A DNA stretch of 64,000 nucleotides from Nitrospirota bacterium (GTDB taxonomy: Bacteria > Nitrospirota > Leptospirillia > Leptospirillales > Leptospirillaceae): NCBI GenBank assembly GCA_027314645.1, contig DAHVAL010000003.1:62001-126000 (forward strand), read 5' to 3'. Below, piece after piece: positions 1-8,816 of this stretch. The notes under the pieces are model-generated. The model made no database searches. It was not told where the DNA came from and saw nothing but the letters and a program-made list of their open reading frames with translations. A program made the translations under genes and the position numbers. Positions within the stretch are counted from its first letter, which is position 1; every line of letters starts with the position of its first letter.

Positions 1-946
1 CCTTGGGAAGAGGAACCCGTTCTCCCGGAGGGGTCAGAGACGGCAGCCCAAAATTGCGGGTCACCGTTTCGAGGAGTGAATAATGGTTGCCAAAACAATT
101 CGATTGCCACTTTCGGGGATTACGGGAATCAAGCCAGAGAATCGGAATATGCCCCCCCGCATGCATTCTCTGTGGGTTCGACCCCGGGGGAGAAAGGACG
201 CTCTTCCCCCCGTGTCCTCCCTTTCCGCTGGATTCATCCCATACGACAAATATCCATACGTGGTGCGTTTTATAGAAATCCGATCGAAGAATCCGGGGAA
301 TCCAAGAAGCCAAAAACTGGTCGCCCTCCCGAATCAGTTCATGGGAATTATGGAAATGGCATCCAAAAGCCCCGTGCATGTCGTGGCAAAGATCGGGAAC
401 GATGAGGGAGAAATTTGGCAGACGATGTTCCTTAAGGTCTGCAGGCAGTTTGGCGAGTGGAACCACGGTGTTCCTGAGCGGACTTTCCCGAATCCGGGAG
501 AAAAGGAGGAAAGGATCATGCTTCAGAACATAACGCCCGAATATCCTCGGATAACTTCTCCCCCCATAGCCCACCCGGGGAAGGCCCTGCATGTAGGATC
601 CCGCCGACAGATGGTGCAGACTCAATTCTTCCGGGAGGCTATCCCCCTGAATCCGAATCCGGGGATCGTCCGAATTTGGAAGTGGGGGCCAAGCGCCTAT
701 CATGCCAACATAATTCGGAAGACTTGGATGGGCCAGCCCCCAGTAGTTTGTCAGCCGCCCTCCTCTGAGTCCGTTGAAATAGGGCGCATCGGACCCTTTG
801 ACGATCTCCCCGATATTCTTGTTTTCCATGACAATGACCAGGATATGGTCGGCGCTCGACGATGCACCCCCGGAAAAGGCCGCGAAAGACGCCGGAGCCC
901 AGCAAACGAGCCCGAAGAGAAAAAAGAGCAAAGAACGTCCCCTCAT
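1..946 (-). CDS. Secreted phosphoesterase (acid phosphatase/phospholipase C superfamily), partial at left edge
   Basis: The frame is open from an ATG at 946 to base 1, giving 315 visible codons; the C-terminus lies outside the window. AGGAT upstream of the ATG is a plausible ribosome site. Residues 1-23 form a signal peptide (hydrophobic core LLFFLFGLVCWA, then ASFAA), so the protein is probably exported. Family hallmarks of the PF04185 phosphoesterases follow: ILVIVMENKNIGEI (Glu/Asn metal ligands, residues about 35-48), HPSLPNY (73-79), WDESSGKGGHGG (about 236-247), HIPILW, and NHYSLLETV followed by FGLP. These enzymes hydrolyse phosphate mono- or diesters; the substrate cannot be told. It starts 13 nt after the stop of the upstream gene, so it is probably co-transcribed with it. 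Confidence 0.85.
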   Translation of the reverse strand, partial: MRGRSLLFFLFGLVCWAPASFAAFSGGASSSADHILVIVMENKNIGEIVKGSDAPYFNGLRGGRLTNYWGLAHPSLPNYVGMIGAWPPLPNSDDPRIRIQGDSLPEELSLHHLSAGSYMQGLPRVGYGGRSYPRIFGRYVLKHDPFLLFSRIRESPLRNTVVPLAKLPADLKEHRLPNFSLIVPDLCHDMHGAFGCHFHNSHELIREGDQFLASWIPRILRSDFYKTHHVWIFVVWDESSGKGGHGGKSVLSPPGSNPQRMHAGGHIPILWLDSRNPRKWQSNCFGNHYSLLETVTRNFGLPSLTPPGERVPLPK

Positions 947-959
947 GCGTTTGCATCCT

Positions 960-2345
960 TTATTCCCAATCCTTAAGCAAAATAAATCGCTTGAGCCATT
1001 CATCAAATCTTTTCTCCGATCCGGAATCACCAGCTTTCGGCTCGATCTGGATCTTCGGCCGTTGGCACAAGGCCTCGATCAATTCCGTCGGGGACCATGC
1101 GGTGGAAGGAAACCAATAGACAGAAATGGCGATTTTGCGTGAGGGGGAGTCCGCCACCCACTGTTCCAGGATCTCCCGATACCGATCCTCAAATCCCTTG
1201 GCCCTTGAAATGTCCTGGTCGGGCAAAAGGATCACGAGATCCTCCCCCACCTCTGCCAGGACATCGGACGGGCGCTTGGACTGATCGAGCACCTCTTGTA
1301 ACGACTGGCGAACCTTCATGTCGCACTCCAACAGAATAACGACAAAAGGGCGGGGCGGGTGGTGAAGCATCATGCCTTCGATCATTAGCAGGAAGCTCTT
1401 CTCCTCCACGAGACCACGATGAACATTATATTTTGGAAGGAGCCCCAGCGCAGCGCGCTCCTCTCCAAGGTCATCCCCCAAGTTTCGGACGATCTCTTCG
1501 TAGTTGTAGCGCACCTGCTTCGCCCAAAGTTCCAGCTGGGGAAAGGGAATTCCGATCCATCCCATGATATGGACATGCCAGGTAAGAGGCAGCATGATTT
1601 CATAGCGGTACTTTTTCTCGGTATGCTCGATCAGAGCCGGCCTCGCCCCGAATTCAGAAATCCTCTTAAAAAAATGAATATCGGATCCGGAAACGGGTTC
1701 CTGGCTCATCTGGAGTGCATCTTCCGAGCCATCGAATTGCAAATACACCGGCCTCTGGCTTTCGTCAAGGGTCACCCCATCGACGAGCAGAACCCGATTC
1801 GTCTTGAATCCTTCCGCTTCCCATTCCATTAATTCTTCGACCTTTTCGTGAAGCACCCGATGATCGGATTCTTCAAGAAGATGGTGCGCCACAGCGGTCT
1901 CGATCTTGTTTTTCATGTGGAGAATTTCTGGATAATCGATGGTCTCGATCTGCTTTTCCGACGCTTTTTCGAGGAAGAGCTTCAAAAAATAAATCCCCCC
2001 CGGGGGGGGCATCGTCCCGAGGGGGAATCCCCACCATATCAACGTTCCCTGATCATTTTGAGGGGGAAAGTCCTTGCGGGAATACAGATCGTCCGACCCG
2101 GGCTTTTCCTTGGACGGGGGGATTCCTCCTTGGGACAAATGGGACAACAGATCCCTGACCGGCATCATGGAAAGTGTCTGAACCGGAAGCTTCACCTTAT
2201 GCGTCAGCGATTTCTCGAATAAGACGATCCGCCCTGTCGCGTTGGTTGCAAAACAGCTGACGATGTTGGAGTTGATGCCAAAGTCAAGAATTTTTTTCCA
2301 GGAACTCAGATCCCGCATGGGGTTGACGAGAGAGATGAATCCCAT
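960..2345 (-). CDS. Hypothetical protein with degenerate GGDEF-like C-terminal domain
   Basis: The gene encodes 461 aa. The ATG at 2345 is chosen because it has AGAGGAG about 8 nt upstream; a longer reading frame runs back into lpdA but lacks a matching site. No signal peptide or membrane segment is evident. The last third has the pattern of a diguanylate cyclase fold: a PFVVILLECD strand, RPSDVLAEVGEDLVILLP where active enzymes have a GGDEF motif (here VGEDL, residues about 366-370), then a helix and KIAISVYWFP. The metal- and GTP-binding residues are missing, so cyclase activity is unlikely. The N-terminal 300 residues match nothing I recognise, perhaps a sensory region. It starts 37 nt after lpdA and precedes the secreted phosphoesterase. 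The GGDEF relationship is an inference from pattern only. Confidence 0.7.
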   Translation of the reverse strand: MGFISLVNPMRDLSSWKKILDFGINSNIVSCFATNATGRIVLFEKSLTHKVKLPVQTLSMMPVRDLLSHLSQGGIPPSKEKPGSDDLYSRKDFPPQNDQGTLIWWGFPLGTMPPPGGIYFLKLFLEKASEKQIETIDYPEILHMKNKIETAVAHHLLEESDHRVLHEKVEELMEWEAEGFKTNRVLLVDGVTLDESQRPVYLQFDGSEDALQMSQEPVSGSDIHFFKRISEFGARPALIEHTEKKYRYEIMLPLTWHVHIMGWIGIPFPQLELWAKQVRYNYEEIVRNLGDDLGEERAALGLLPKYNVHRGLVEEKSFLLMIEGMMLHHPPRPFVVILLECDMKVRQSLQEVLDQSKRPSDVLAEVGEDLVILLPDQDISRAKGFEDRYREILEQWVADSPSRKIAISVYWFPSTAWSPTELIEALCQRPKIQIEPKAGDSGSEKRFDEWLKRFILLKDWE

Positions 2346-2382
2346 GGTGGTGAACTCCTCTAAATTGAGATATATGGAGACC

Positions 2383-3777
2383 TCATCGGTGAATGGCGTG
2401 GCCGGTGAGATCGAGAAAAGCTTCGTGAATGGCTTCGCTGACGGATGGGTGGGGGAATATCGCCTCCGACACAGCCTTGACCCCCTCCTTACCGGCCATG
2501 GCTGCCGCAACCGTTGCGATCATTTCCGAGACATGGGGACCGATTCCATGGAAGCCCAGGATCCGCCCCGACGCCCGATCGGAGATGACTTTGAAAAACC
2601 CTCTTCTGTTTCCCTCAATCAGGGATCGCCCATTCGCCATCAGGGGAAACCGCCCCTCGGAAATCGAGAAACCTTGTTGCTCCGCCTCCTCTTTCACCCA
2701 TCCGATAGACACCACTTCAGGGTGGGTGTAAACAACCCGTGGAACGAGATGCGGGTCCAAGGGACGCGGATCCAACCCTGCCATCGTTTCAACTGCGACA
2801 ACCGCCTCATGACTGGCCTTATGGGCAAGCTGATAGCTCCCGGCGAGATCGCCGGCCACGTAAACCCCAGGTGCCTCGGTTTCTCCGCGGGGTCCGACCG
2901 TCAAGTTCTCTCCTTTTCGGTGAGAAAGTCCGACGCTTTCAAGCCCTAACCCTTCCGAAACCGGCGCTCTCCCAATGGCCACGAGAACTCGCTCAACCCG
3001 AGCTTCCTCCTTCTTTCCTCCAGGATTTCCAAAGGAAATCGAGACCCCTGAGGGATCAGGCGAGATCGATAGGGCGAGGATTCCTGTGCGCACTTCCACA
3101 CCCATTCCGGAGATCTCTTTTTCCAACACCATGCCGAGCTCGCGGTCCTCCGAAGGGAGAAGACGGGATTCTCGCTCCAGAAGAAGCACATTGGACCCGA
3201 AGGAGGAAAGAATATCTGCGAACTCGCAGCCGATGGCCCCCCCTCCCACGATCGCGAGGCGGCCTCCGAATTCCTTTATCGCAAGCAAATCCGTGCTGCT
3301 GACAATCCTGTGACCGTCAAAAGGGACTCCGGGAAGGGATCTGGGGCGAGATCCCGTGGCTAAAAGAACAAACCGGGTCCTGAATTCCTGAGAATTTTCC
3401 TCCAAGGTCCGGACGAGTCCAGGTCCGCACAAGGCTCCTCGGGAGCGGAGGTGGAGAATCCCATGTTTTTTAAAAAGGGACTCGATTCCGCGCGTGAGAC
3501 GATCATGGATTCCTCCGCGAAAGGAAAACAGCTTCTCCCCATCGATTGTGAAGGAGGGAACGGACACTCCAAAGCGCTCCGCCTCGTTGAGCGACCTCAG
3601 AAACCCCGAGACCTCGAGGAGGGCCTTTGTCGGGATGCAGCCGTTATGGAGGCATGTCCCCCCCGGCGGTTCCGGGTCCAGAACCAACACCTTCATTCCC
3701 AATTGTGCCGCCCTTATCGCCCCCACATACCCGGCAGATCCGGCACCCAAGATCACAAGATCAAATTCGCCGCCCAT
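2383..3777 (-). CDS. lpdA: Dihydrolipoamide dehydrogenase
   Basis: A 464-aa class I flavoprotein disulfide reductase that reoxidises dihydrolipoyl groups of 2-oxoacid dehydrogenase or glycine cleavage complexes with NAD+. Visible features are the FAD-binding GAGSAG (residues 11-16), the redox disulfide in GGTCLHNGCIPTK (Cys42 and Cys47), the NAD-binding IVGGGAIGCEFA (about 178-190), the second FAD motif VYVAGDLAG, and the C-terminal PHPSVSE containing the catalytic His443 and Glu448. Length is normal for the family. The start ATG has GGAGAG upstream. No E1/E2 genes are nearby; the neighbours downstream are a degenerate GGDEF-like protein and a phosphoesterase, so the partner complex must be encoded elsewhere. 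Confidence 0.95.
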   Translation of the reverse strand: MGGEFDLVILGAGSAGYVGAIRAAQLGMKVLVLDPEPPGGTCLHNGCIPTKALLEVSGFLRSLNEAERFGVSVPSFTIDGEKLFSFRGGIHDRLTRGIESLFKKHGILHLRSRGALCGPGLVRTLEENSQEFRTRFVLLATGSRPRSLPGVPFDGHRIVSSTDLLAIKEFGGRLAIVGGGAIGCEFADILSSFGSNVLLLERESRLLPSEDRELGMVLEKEISGMGVEVRTGILALSISPDPSGVSISFGNPGGKKEEARVERVLVAIGRAPVSEGLGLESVGLSHRKGENLTVGPRGETEAPGVYVAGDLAGSYQLAHKASHEAVVAVETMAGLDPRPLDPHLVPRVVYTHPEVVSIGWVKEEAEQQGFSISEGRFPLMANGRSLIEGNRRGFFKVISDRASGRILGFHGIGPHVSEMIATVAAAMAGKEGVKAVSEAIFPHPSVSEAIHEAFLDLTGHAIHR

Positions 3778-3997
3778 GGTTCTAGCGTCTCTCCACTGGA
3801 GATCTTATTCGTTTTCATCGAAGGATTCTTTGACAGGTCCGTCAACACCGGACTAGGTCCGAACAGGTCCCTTGACCCAAAAGGGAAAAGATGTTCTCAC
3901 AGCTTAACAGATTGCAAATCACTTTGGCCAATACTCTTATTATTTTTTACCGGATTCGCTATTCCTGAGGACCGCCTTTCCCTTCGCCGTGTCAATC

Positions 3998-4027
3998 TTG
4001 ACAGGACGACCCTCAATTTCTTATAGT
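3998..4027 (+). promoter_or_regulatory. Promoter of initiator tRNA
   Basis: TTGACA at 3998-4003 and TATAGT at 4022-4027 are separated by 18 nt. The -10 box ends only 5 nt before the first base of the mature tRNA, so the predicted start of transcription coincides with, or lies within a base or two of, tRNA position 1. Confidence 0.7.
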
Positions 4028-4032
4028 TTTCT

Positions 4033-4109
<77 letters not shown>

Positions 4110-4678
4110 TTGCTCTCACACATCTAGAGGCCTTTATTCTTTTGCTTTACTTCTCCAGTGTCCTTTTGAGTGTCTCTTCCGTCTAAAAATTCCTTCCATT
4201 GAAATCCGATACCCTGTCTGACTGAGATGATCACCGGACAGGTGACCATTCCTATTGGTCATCACACGTGTCTTATGTTCAATCTCTCCTGTCCCATTCG
4301 AATATCAATTCCGGCCATTTCAGGGAGAGCGGCTGTCGAATCTCGGAAATATGCAGGCCCACACCCCGAATTTCCCACACACTCGCATCCCAAATGTCCG
4401 AGAAATGTGTAGGGGTCCGTGAGAGGATGTGGAAACCGCCTCAACCACACCTTTCATTTGTCGATCTTTGACCGGGAGATTCCCCCATTTGACTGTTCTT
4501 GGGAGCCCCTCAGCGTCCTATGGCGGGAACTGACCTGTCGGGGAGACATGAAACCCCTCTCATGTAGATTTTTCATGAGTTATGATTGAAAGTAGTGTGT
4601 TAGGGGTACGAAAGAGAGCGGCATGCCCTGTTCGGAAATGGGGGCCCTCTAACAATTCAGCACAGGAGACACTCCCGA
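4110..4678. other. Intergenic region, no gene recognised
   Basis: These 569 bases between the initiator tRNA and the DUF2892 gene contain no convincing reading frame. There is an imperfect inverted repeat around 4232-4264 (GACCA...TGGTC core inside TGATCACC/GGTCATCA) and a small hairpin ACATGA-8 nt-TCATGT followed by a short T-run near 4546-4572 that could be a weak terminator. I see no clear promoter for the following gene. Confidence 0.5.
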
Positions 4679-4900
4679 ATGAAAACCAACGAAGGGACCT
4701 TGGATAGAACAATTCGGATTGTTGCGGGTCTTGCCCTGATCTCCCTCGTCTTTGTGGGTCCCAAGACCCCATGGGGCTGGCTCGGGCTTCTTCCCCTTGC
4801 CTCTGGCCTGATTGGGTTCTGCTCACTCTACTATTTTCTGGGAATCACTACGTGTCCGGCAGGAAAGAAGCAGGAGACCGGATCGTCCCAAGGGTCGTAG
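4679..4900 (+). CDS. DUF2892 (YgaP-type transmembrane) small membrane protein
   Basis: A 73-aa protein that opens with the family signature NEGTLDRTIRIVAG followed by two hydrophobic helices (about residues 13-28 and 35-56), ending in a short polar tail with one Cys (TTCPAGKK). This matches DUF2892, the inner-membrane segment found alone or fused to rhodanese domains as in YgaP. Function is unknown in the stand-alone form. The ATG has CAGGAGAC about 10 nt upstream. It is flanked by long non-coding DNA and a stem-loop just after the stop, so it is probably monocistronic. Confidence 0.85.
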   Translation: MKTNEGTLDRTIRIVAGLALISLVFVGPKTPWGWLGLLPLASGLIGFCSLYYFLGITTCPAGKKQETGSSQGS

Positions 4901-4904
4901 GAGC

Positions 4905-4928
4905 CCTGTGCCTCCTCTGAGGCGCAGG
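4905..4928 (+). terminator. Stem-loop after DUF2892 gene
   Basis: CCTGTGCCTC and GAGGCGCAGG pair over 10 positions (one G-U wobble) with a CTCT loop, 4 nt after the stop codon. There is no T-tract, so it may be an RNA-stabilising hairpin more than an intrinsic terminator. Confidence 0.4.
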
Positions 4929-5188
4929 TGATTCCATGAGGGGGAGAGAGGAGGTGAACCCGGAACTCTCCCGAATTCCCGACCTGCCTCCCCCTGTCTG
5001 ATTGCGTCTCCATTTTCCCATAAGACCTGTGGGGCCTCTCCTTTCTGAGAAGTTGGAATGAAGAGAGAAAATTACCATCCTTCGAAAGCGTGGTTGAACG
5101 GAAGTTCCAGGCCCCTACATCATGGTCCCGTGGAGGTGCCGGAGCAGGGAGAAGGACGTTGGAACATCGGATTCGGCTCAGAAGATCG

Positions 5189-6373
5189 ATGAGAGAAACG
5201 GGGGGACACGCCTTCCTTGCGGGAATCGTTATCATTGGTGCGCTCACGGCTCCCTCCTCCTGGGCGCTCCCGAGCCGACATGGAAATGGCTCTGCGGAAA
5301 ATGTGGGGGCGGAACAGGGATATCCGGGGGATCGGAACCGATTGGGGTACCTCAATAAGGAGGACCAAGGAGTCCTGAGGCTCTTTGGAAAGGCCTCCTA
5401 CCGGGGTCAAAAGGCGACCGACCTGGCAAGCCCCGCTGACCAATACAATCGCGGGCGCCTCTTTGAATATGGCCTGGGAGTCCCGAAGGATTACAAAAAA
5501 GCGGTCTCATGGTATCGGAAGGCGGCAGACCGGGGAGATGCTCTGGCGCAGGACCGATTGGGATTCCTCTTTGAAAATGGCCTGGGAGTCCGGAAAAATT
5601 TCGGAAAGGCGGTCTATTGGTACCAAAAAGCCGCAGACCAGGGAGATCCCGCCGGCCAAATCAATTTGGGATACCTTTACGGGAATGGCCTGGGGGTCCC
5701 AAGAGATTATTCCAAGGCCGCCTATTGGTACCGAAAAGCCGCGGACCACGGAGATCCAGGCGCCCAGATCAATATGGGGAACCTCTATGAGTATGGCCGG
5801 GGGGTCCCAAGAGATTATCCCAAGGCCGCCTCCTGGTTCCGGAAAGCGGCGGACCAGGGGTTCCCAGAGGCCCAGTACAATCTGGGAGGACTCTATTTAA
5901 CCGGCCAGGGGGTCCAAAAGGATGATGCGAAGGCTGTCTTCTGGTACCGGAAGGCCTTGAACGCGTCTCTGAAAACCGCGGATAAAGGGGACGCCAATGC
6001 CCAGTTCACTTTGGGGGCGCTCTATTACAATGGACACGGAGTCCCGAAGGATTACGCAAAGGCCGCCTATTGGTACCGAAAAGCCGCGGACCACGGCAAT
6101 CCAGTTGCACAGAGTGCCCTTGGGGACCTGTACTACAAGGGAGATGGAGTCCCGAGGGATTTTGCGAAGGCCGCCTCCTGGTACCGAAAGGCCGCAGACC
6201 AGGGAAATTCATTCGCGCAAAGCAATCTTGGGGTTCTCTATGCAAATGGTCAAGGGGTCTTGAGGAATTACAAAAAAGCCGCGGACTGGTGGCGGAGAGC
6301 CGCGGACCAGGGAGATGTGAAAGCCAAATCCAATCTTGAAAAACTCGACGCGATCATTCATGGGGGCAAGTAG
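5189..6373 (+). CDS. Exported Sel1-repeat (SLR) protein
   Basis: From the ATG at 5189 the product is 394 aa, starting with a signal peptide (MRETGGHAFLAGIVIIGAL, then SSWA). A longer frame from a GTG at 5090 would bury that signal, so the internal start is preferred although its ribosome site is weak. After a linker of about 80 residues come eight Sel1-like TPR-related repeats with the consensus A..NLG.LY.NG.GVP.DY.KAA.WYRKAADQGD, 36 residues each except one with a 6-residue insertion (LNASLK). SLR proteins are alpha-solenoid scaffolds in the periplasm that usually bind partner proteins in envelope assembly or signalling. The partner is unknown; neighbours give no hint. Confidence 0.9.
   Translation: MRETGGHAFLAGIVIIGALTAPSSWALPSRHGNGSAENVGAEQGYPGDRNRLGYLNKEDQGVLRLFGKASYRGQKATDLASPADQYNRGRLFEYGLGVPKDYKKAVSWYRKAADRGDALAQDRLGFLFENGLGVRKNFGKAVYWYQKAADQGDPAGQINLGYLYGNGLGVPRDYSKAAYWYRKAADHGDPGAQINMGNLYEYGRGVPRDYPKAASWFRKAADQGFPEAQYNLGGLYLTGQGVQKDDAKAVFWYRKALNASLKTADKGDANAQFTLGALYYNGHGVPKDYAKAAYWYRKAADHGNPVAQSALGDLYYKGDGVPRDFAKAASWYRKAADQGNSFAQSNLGVLYANGQGVLRNYKKAADWWRRAADQGDVKAKSNLEKLDAIIHGGK
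5440..6330 (+). repeat. DNA-level tandem repeat within the Sel1 gene
   Basis: About eight units with a 108-bp period (units begin near 5449, 5557, 5665, 5773, 5881, then 6007, 6115 and 6223; one interval is 126 bp). Near-identical stretches such as GCCTATTGGTACCGAAAAGC recur at 5720 and 6065, showing recent duplication or conversion within the gene. Confidence 0.85.
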
Positions 6374-6823
6374 TGTCCAGAAGGATTCTTCTGATCCCAA
6401 GCCCATCAAAGAACCGGAATTCCCGGATTCAAGTCCCACGCGCTCGCCACTCCTAATGACCTGTGAATTTCATCCTGGACGGTGTGCAAAATGGGACCTT
6501 TTGAGTCTCCGATCGGTCTGATCAAGCCCGAATGGGAGGACCCTGTCGTGTTCCCAGGGAGAGCCCCCACAGGGGAGGGTCTCATCTGATGGAGACCATT
6601 TTGAGCCATTCAGGATTTATGTGGCCTCCCTCTTTATGGCTGACGCGACTTGGAATTAAAAGAATGTGCAAAATTTTCCACATTCCTTCTCTGCCCACCC
6701 GTTTTCTCAGAGGTTCGTATTCTTTCTTCCGGAAGACTCAGGTACAATCAGGGAGCGGAAGCGTCCACCGGCCTTTTCAAGGACCACCCACATTTCCTGT
6801 AAAATAATCACGGAGAGTCCTCA
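6374..6823. other. Intergenic region with weak terminator
   Basis: No gene is recognised in these 450 bases. GGTCTC-8 nt-GAGACC followed by ATTTT at 6578-6602 is a possible weak terminator. A TAAAAT element near 6799 could be the -10 box for the small membrane ORF that follows; no good -35 is seen. Confidence 0.45.
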
Positions 6824-6955
6824 ATGCTTCGAAAATTCATCGATACCTACCCAATCCTGGCGGGCTCCCTCATCCTCGTCTCCATCGTCCTTTCGATTTT
6901 CGGCGTTACGGCATTGCTGGTCGTCCTCGCCAATTCATTTCTCGTAAAATCCTGA
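6824..6955 (+). CDS. 43-aa single-pass membrane peptide
   Basis: ATG at 6824 to TGA at 6953-6955, with GGAGAG 6 nt upstream of the start. The sequence begins MLRKFIDTYPILAG, followed by one long hydrophobic helix (about residues 10-40) and a short C-terminal LVKS. The positive N-terminus suggests N-in orientation. No family is recognised; peptides of this shape are often accessory subunits of respiratory or transport complexes, but no partner gene is adjacent (EttA follows 193 bp later). The ribosome site, clean start and codon quality support a real gene. Confidence 0.65.
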   Translation: MLRKFIDTYPILAGSLILVSIVLSIFGVTALLVVLANSFLVKS

Positions 6956-7148
6956 GGCTCATAGGCCGTCATCAAAGAATCCGGGGAGATCCTTCCATCG
7001 CGATCCGGTCATGGCCTTCCTGTTCAGGCGTTTGAAGCGGCACCAGGGGTTCGGAAGATTTCTCCCTGAAAACCGATTATCATAGACATCCGTGGGCAGC
7101 CCGCCGTTTTTGTGGAATTGAACCGAGTGTATTTTCGATTGGAGCTTC

Positions 7149-8816
7149 ATGGCACAGTACGTTTTCACGATGAATCGTGTCGGAAAGGTCGTCCCTCCCA
7201 AAAGGCAGATCCTTAAAGACATTTCCCTCAGTTTTCTTCCCGGAGCGAAGATCGGGGTCCTCGGACTCAACGGGTCGGGAAAGTCCACCCTCCTTCGCAT
7301 CATGGCGGGCGTGGATACCGATATTTTGGGAGAGGCGATCCCCATGCCGGGGATCCGGATCGGATATCTCCCCCAGGAGCCCGAAATCGATCCGAACGTC
7401 ACCGTTCGTTCCGCCGTGGAGGAAGGACTCGGGGAACTGTTCGACGCCCATAAAAAGCTCGAGGAAGTGTACGCCGCCTATGCCGACCCGGAGGCCGACT
7501 TCGACGCCCTGGCCAAGGAACAGGCCCGCCTTGAGGCCGTCATCGCCACTGGGGATGGCCATAATATGGAGCAGAAGATGGAAGTGGCCGCTGACGCTCT
7601 TCGGCTTCCTCCCTGGGACTCCCGGATCGCCACCCTCTCGGGAGGCGAAAAACGTCGCGTGGCCCTCTGCCGGCTTCTTCTTTCGAACCCGGACATGCTC
7701 CTTCTCGATGAACCCACCAACCACCTTGACGCCGAATCGGTGGAATGGCTGGAACAGTTTCTCCAAAAGTTTCCCGGAACGGTGGTGGCCGTCACCCACG
7801 ACAGGTATTTTTTGGACAACGCGGCGGAGTGGATTCTGGAACTTGACCGGGGAACCGGAATCCCCTGGAAGGGCAACTACAGCTCCTGGCTTGAGCAGAA
7901 GGAAGCTCGACTCGAGATTGAAGCCCGCCAGGAATCGGCCCGGATCAAAGCGATGAAACAGGAACTCGAATGGGTCCGGCAAAACCCGAAAGGCCGCCAG
8001 GCGAAATCGAAGGCCCGCATGTCCCGGTTCGACGAACTGTCTTCCCAGGAGTATCAAAAAAGAAACGAAACCCAGGAGATCTTCATTCCTGTCGCCGAAC
8101 GCCTCGGGGGCCAGGTCATCGAATTCAAGGAGGTGACGAAAGGCTACGGGGAGCGTCTTCTGATCGATCGACTGTCCTTCACCATCCCTCCCGGAGCCAT
8201 CGTGGGCATCATCGGTCCCAATGGCGCCGGAAAGTCCACCCTCTTCCGGATGATTATCGGAACGGACTCCCCCGATTCGGGGGAAATCCGTGTCGGTCAG
8301 TCGGTCCGGCTGTCCTATGTCGACCAGTCGCGGGACGCCCTTTCCAAAGACAAATCCGTCTTCGAGGAGATTTCGGGAGGGTCGGAGGTTTTGACCGTTG
8401 GACGGTTCGAAACCCCGGCCCGCGCCTATATCGGCCGGTTCAACTTCAAGGGGCCGGACCAACAGAAGATTGTGGGAACCCTCTCAGGGGGAGAGCGTGG
8501 CCGCCTTCATCTGGCCAAGACCCTCATTTCGGGGGGAAATGTGCTTCTTCTCGACGAGCCCTCGAACGACCTCGACGTGGAAACGCTGAGAGCTCTTGAA
8601 GATGCCCTCCTCGAATTTGCCGGGTGCGTTCTCGTGATCTCCCATGACCGGTGGTTCCTGGACCGGGTCGCCACGCACATCCTCTCGTTCGAAGGGGACT
8701 CGAGCATCACGTTCTTTGCCGGAAACTACCAGGAATACGAAACGGACAAGCGAAAGCGGCTTGGGGCGGAAGCGGCCAAACCCCACCGGCTCCGCTTCAA
8801 GCCGATCTCGCGGTGA
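7149..8816 (+). CDS. ettA: Energy-dependent translational throttle protein EttA (ABC-F)
   Basis: 555 aa, exactly the usual EttA length. Two ABC ATPase domains are present: Walker A GLNGSGKST (39-47) with LSGGEKRRVAL and DEPTNHLD, and Walker A GPNGAGKST (about 356-364) with LSGGERGRLHL and DEPSNDLD. Between the signature sequences lies the EttA arm (residues about 95-140) that contacts the ribosomal E site, and the linker KQELEWVRQNPKGRQAKSKAR is typical. EttA gates entry into elongation according to the ATP/ADP ratio. The start has GGAG 6 nt upstream. Its stop overlaps the GTG start of the amidotransferase gene, so the two are translationally coupled. Confidence 0.96.
   Translation: MAQYVFTMNRVGKVVPPKRQILKDISLSFLPGAKIGVLGLNGSGKSTLLRIMAGVDTDILGEAIPMPGIRIGYLPQEPEIDPNVTVRSAVEEGLGELFDAHKKLEEVYAAYADPEADFDALAKEQARLEAVIATGDGHNMEQKMEVAADALRLPPWDSRIATLSGGEKRRVALCRLLLSNPDMLLLDEPTNHLDAESVEWLEQFLQKFPGTVVAVTHDRYFLDNAAEWILELDRGTGIPWKGNYSSWLEQKEARLEIEARQESARIKAMKQELEWVRQNPKGRQAKSKARMSRFDELSSQEYQKRNETQEIFIPVAERLGGQVIEFKEVTKGYGERLLIDRLSFTIPPGAIVGIIGPNGAGKSTLFRMIIGTDSPDSGEIRVGQSVRLSYVDQSRDALSKDKSVFEEISGGSEVLTVGRFETPARAYIGRFNFKGPDQQKIVGTLSGGERGRLHLAKTLISGGNVLLLDEPSNDLDVETLRALEDALLEFAGCVLVISHDRWFLDRVATHILSFEGDSSITFFAGNYQEYETDKRKRLGAEAAKPHRLRFKPISR

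Noticed and set aside
83-976. Plus-strand frame of 297 codons
   Set aside because: It is the exact antisense of the phosphoesterase gene, whose signal peptide and family motifs are on the minus strand; the plus frame has no protein-like features.
5440-6330. Possible CRISPR-like repeat array
   Set aside because: The 108-bp repeats are in frame and encode Sel1 repeats; there are no spacers or cas genes.
7080-8462. Minus-strand frame of 460 codons opposite ettA
   Set aside because: Shadow of a GC-rich coding strand; full-length EttA on the other strand explains the DNA.
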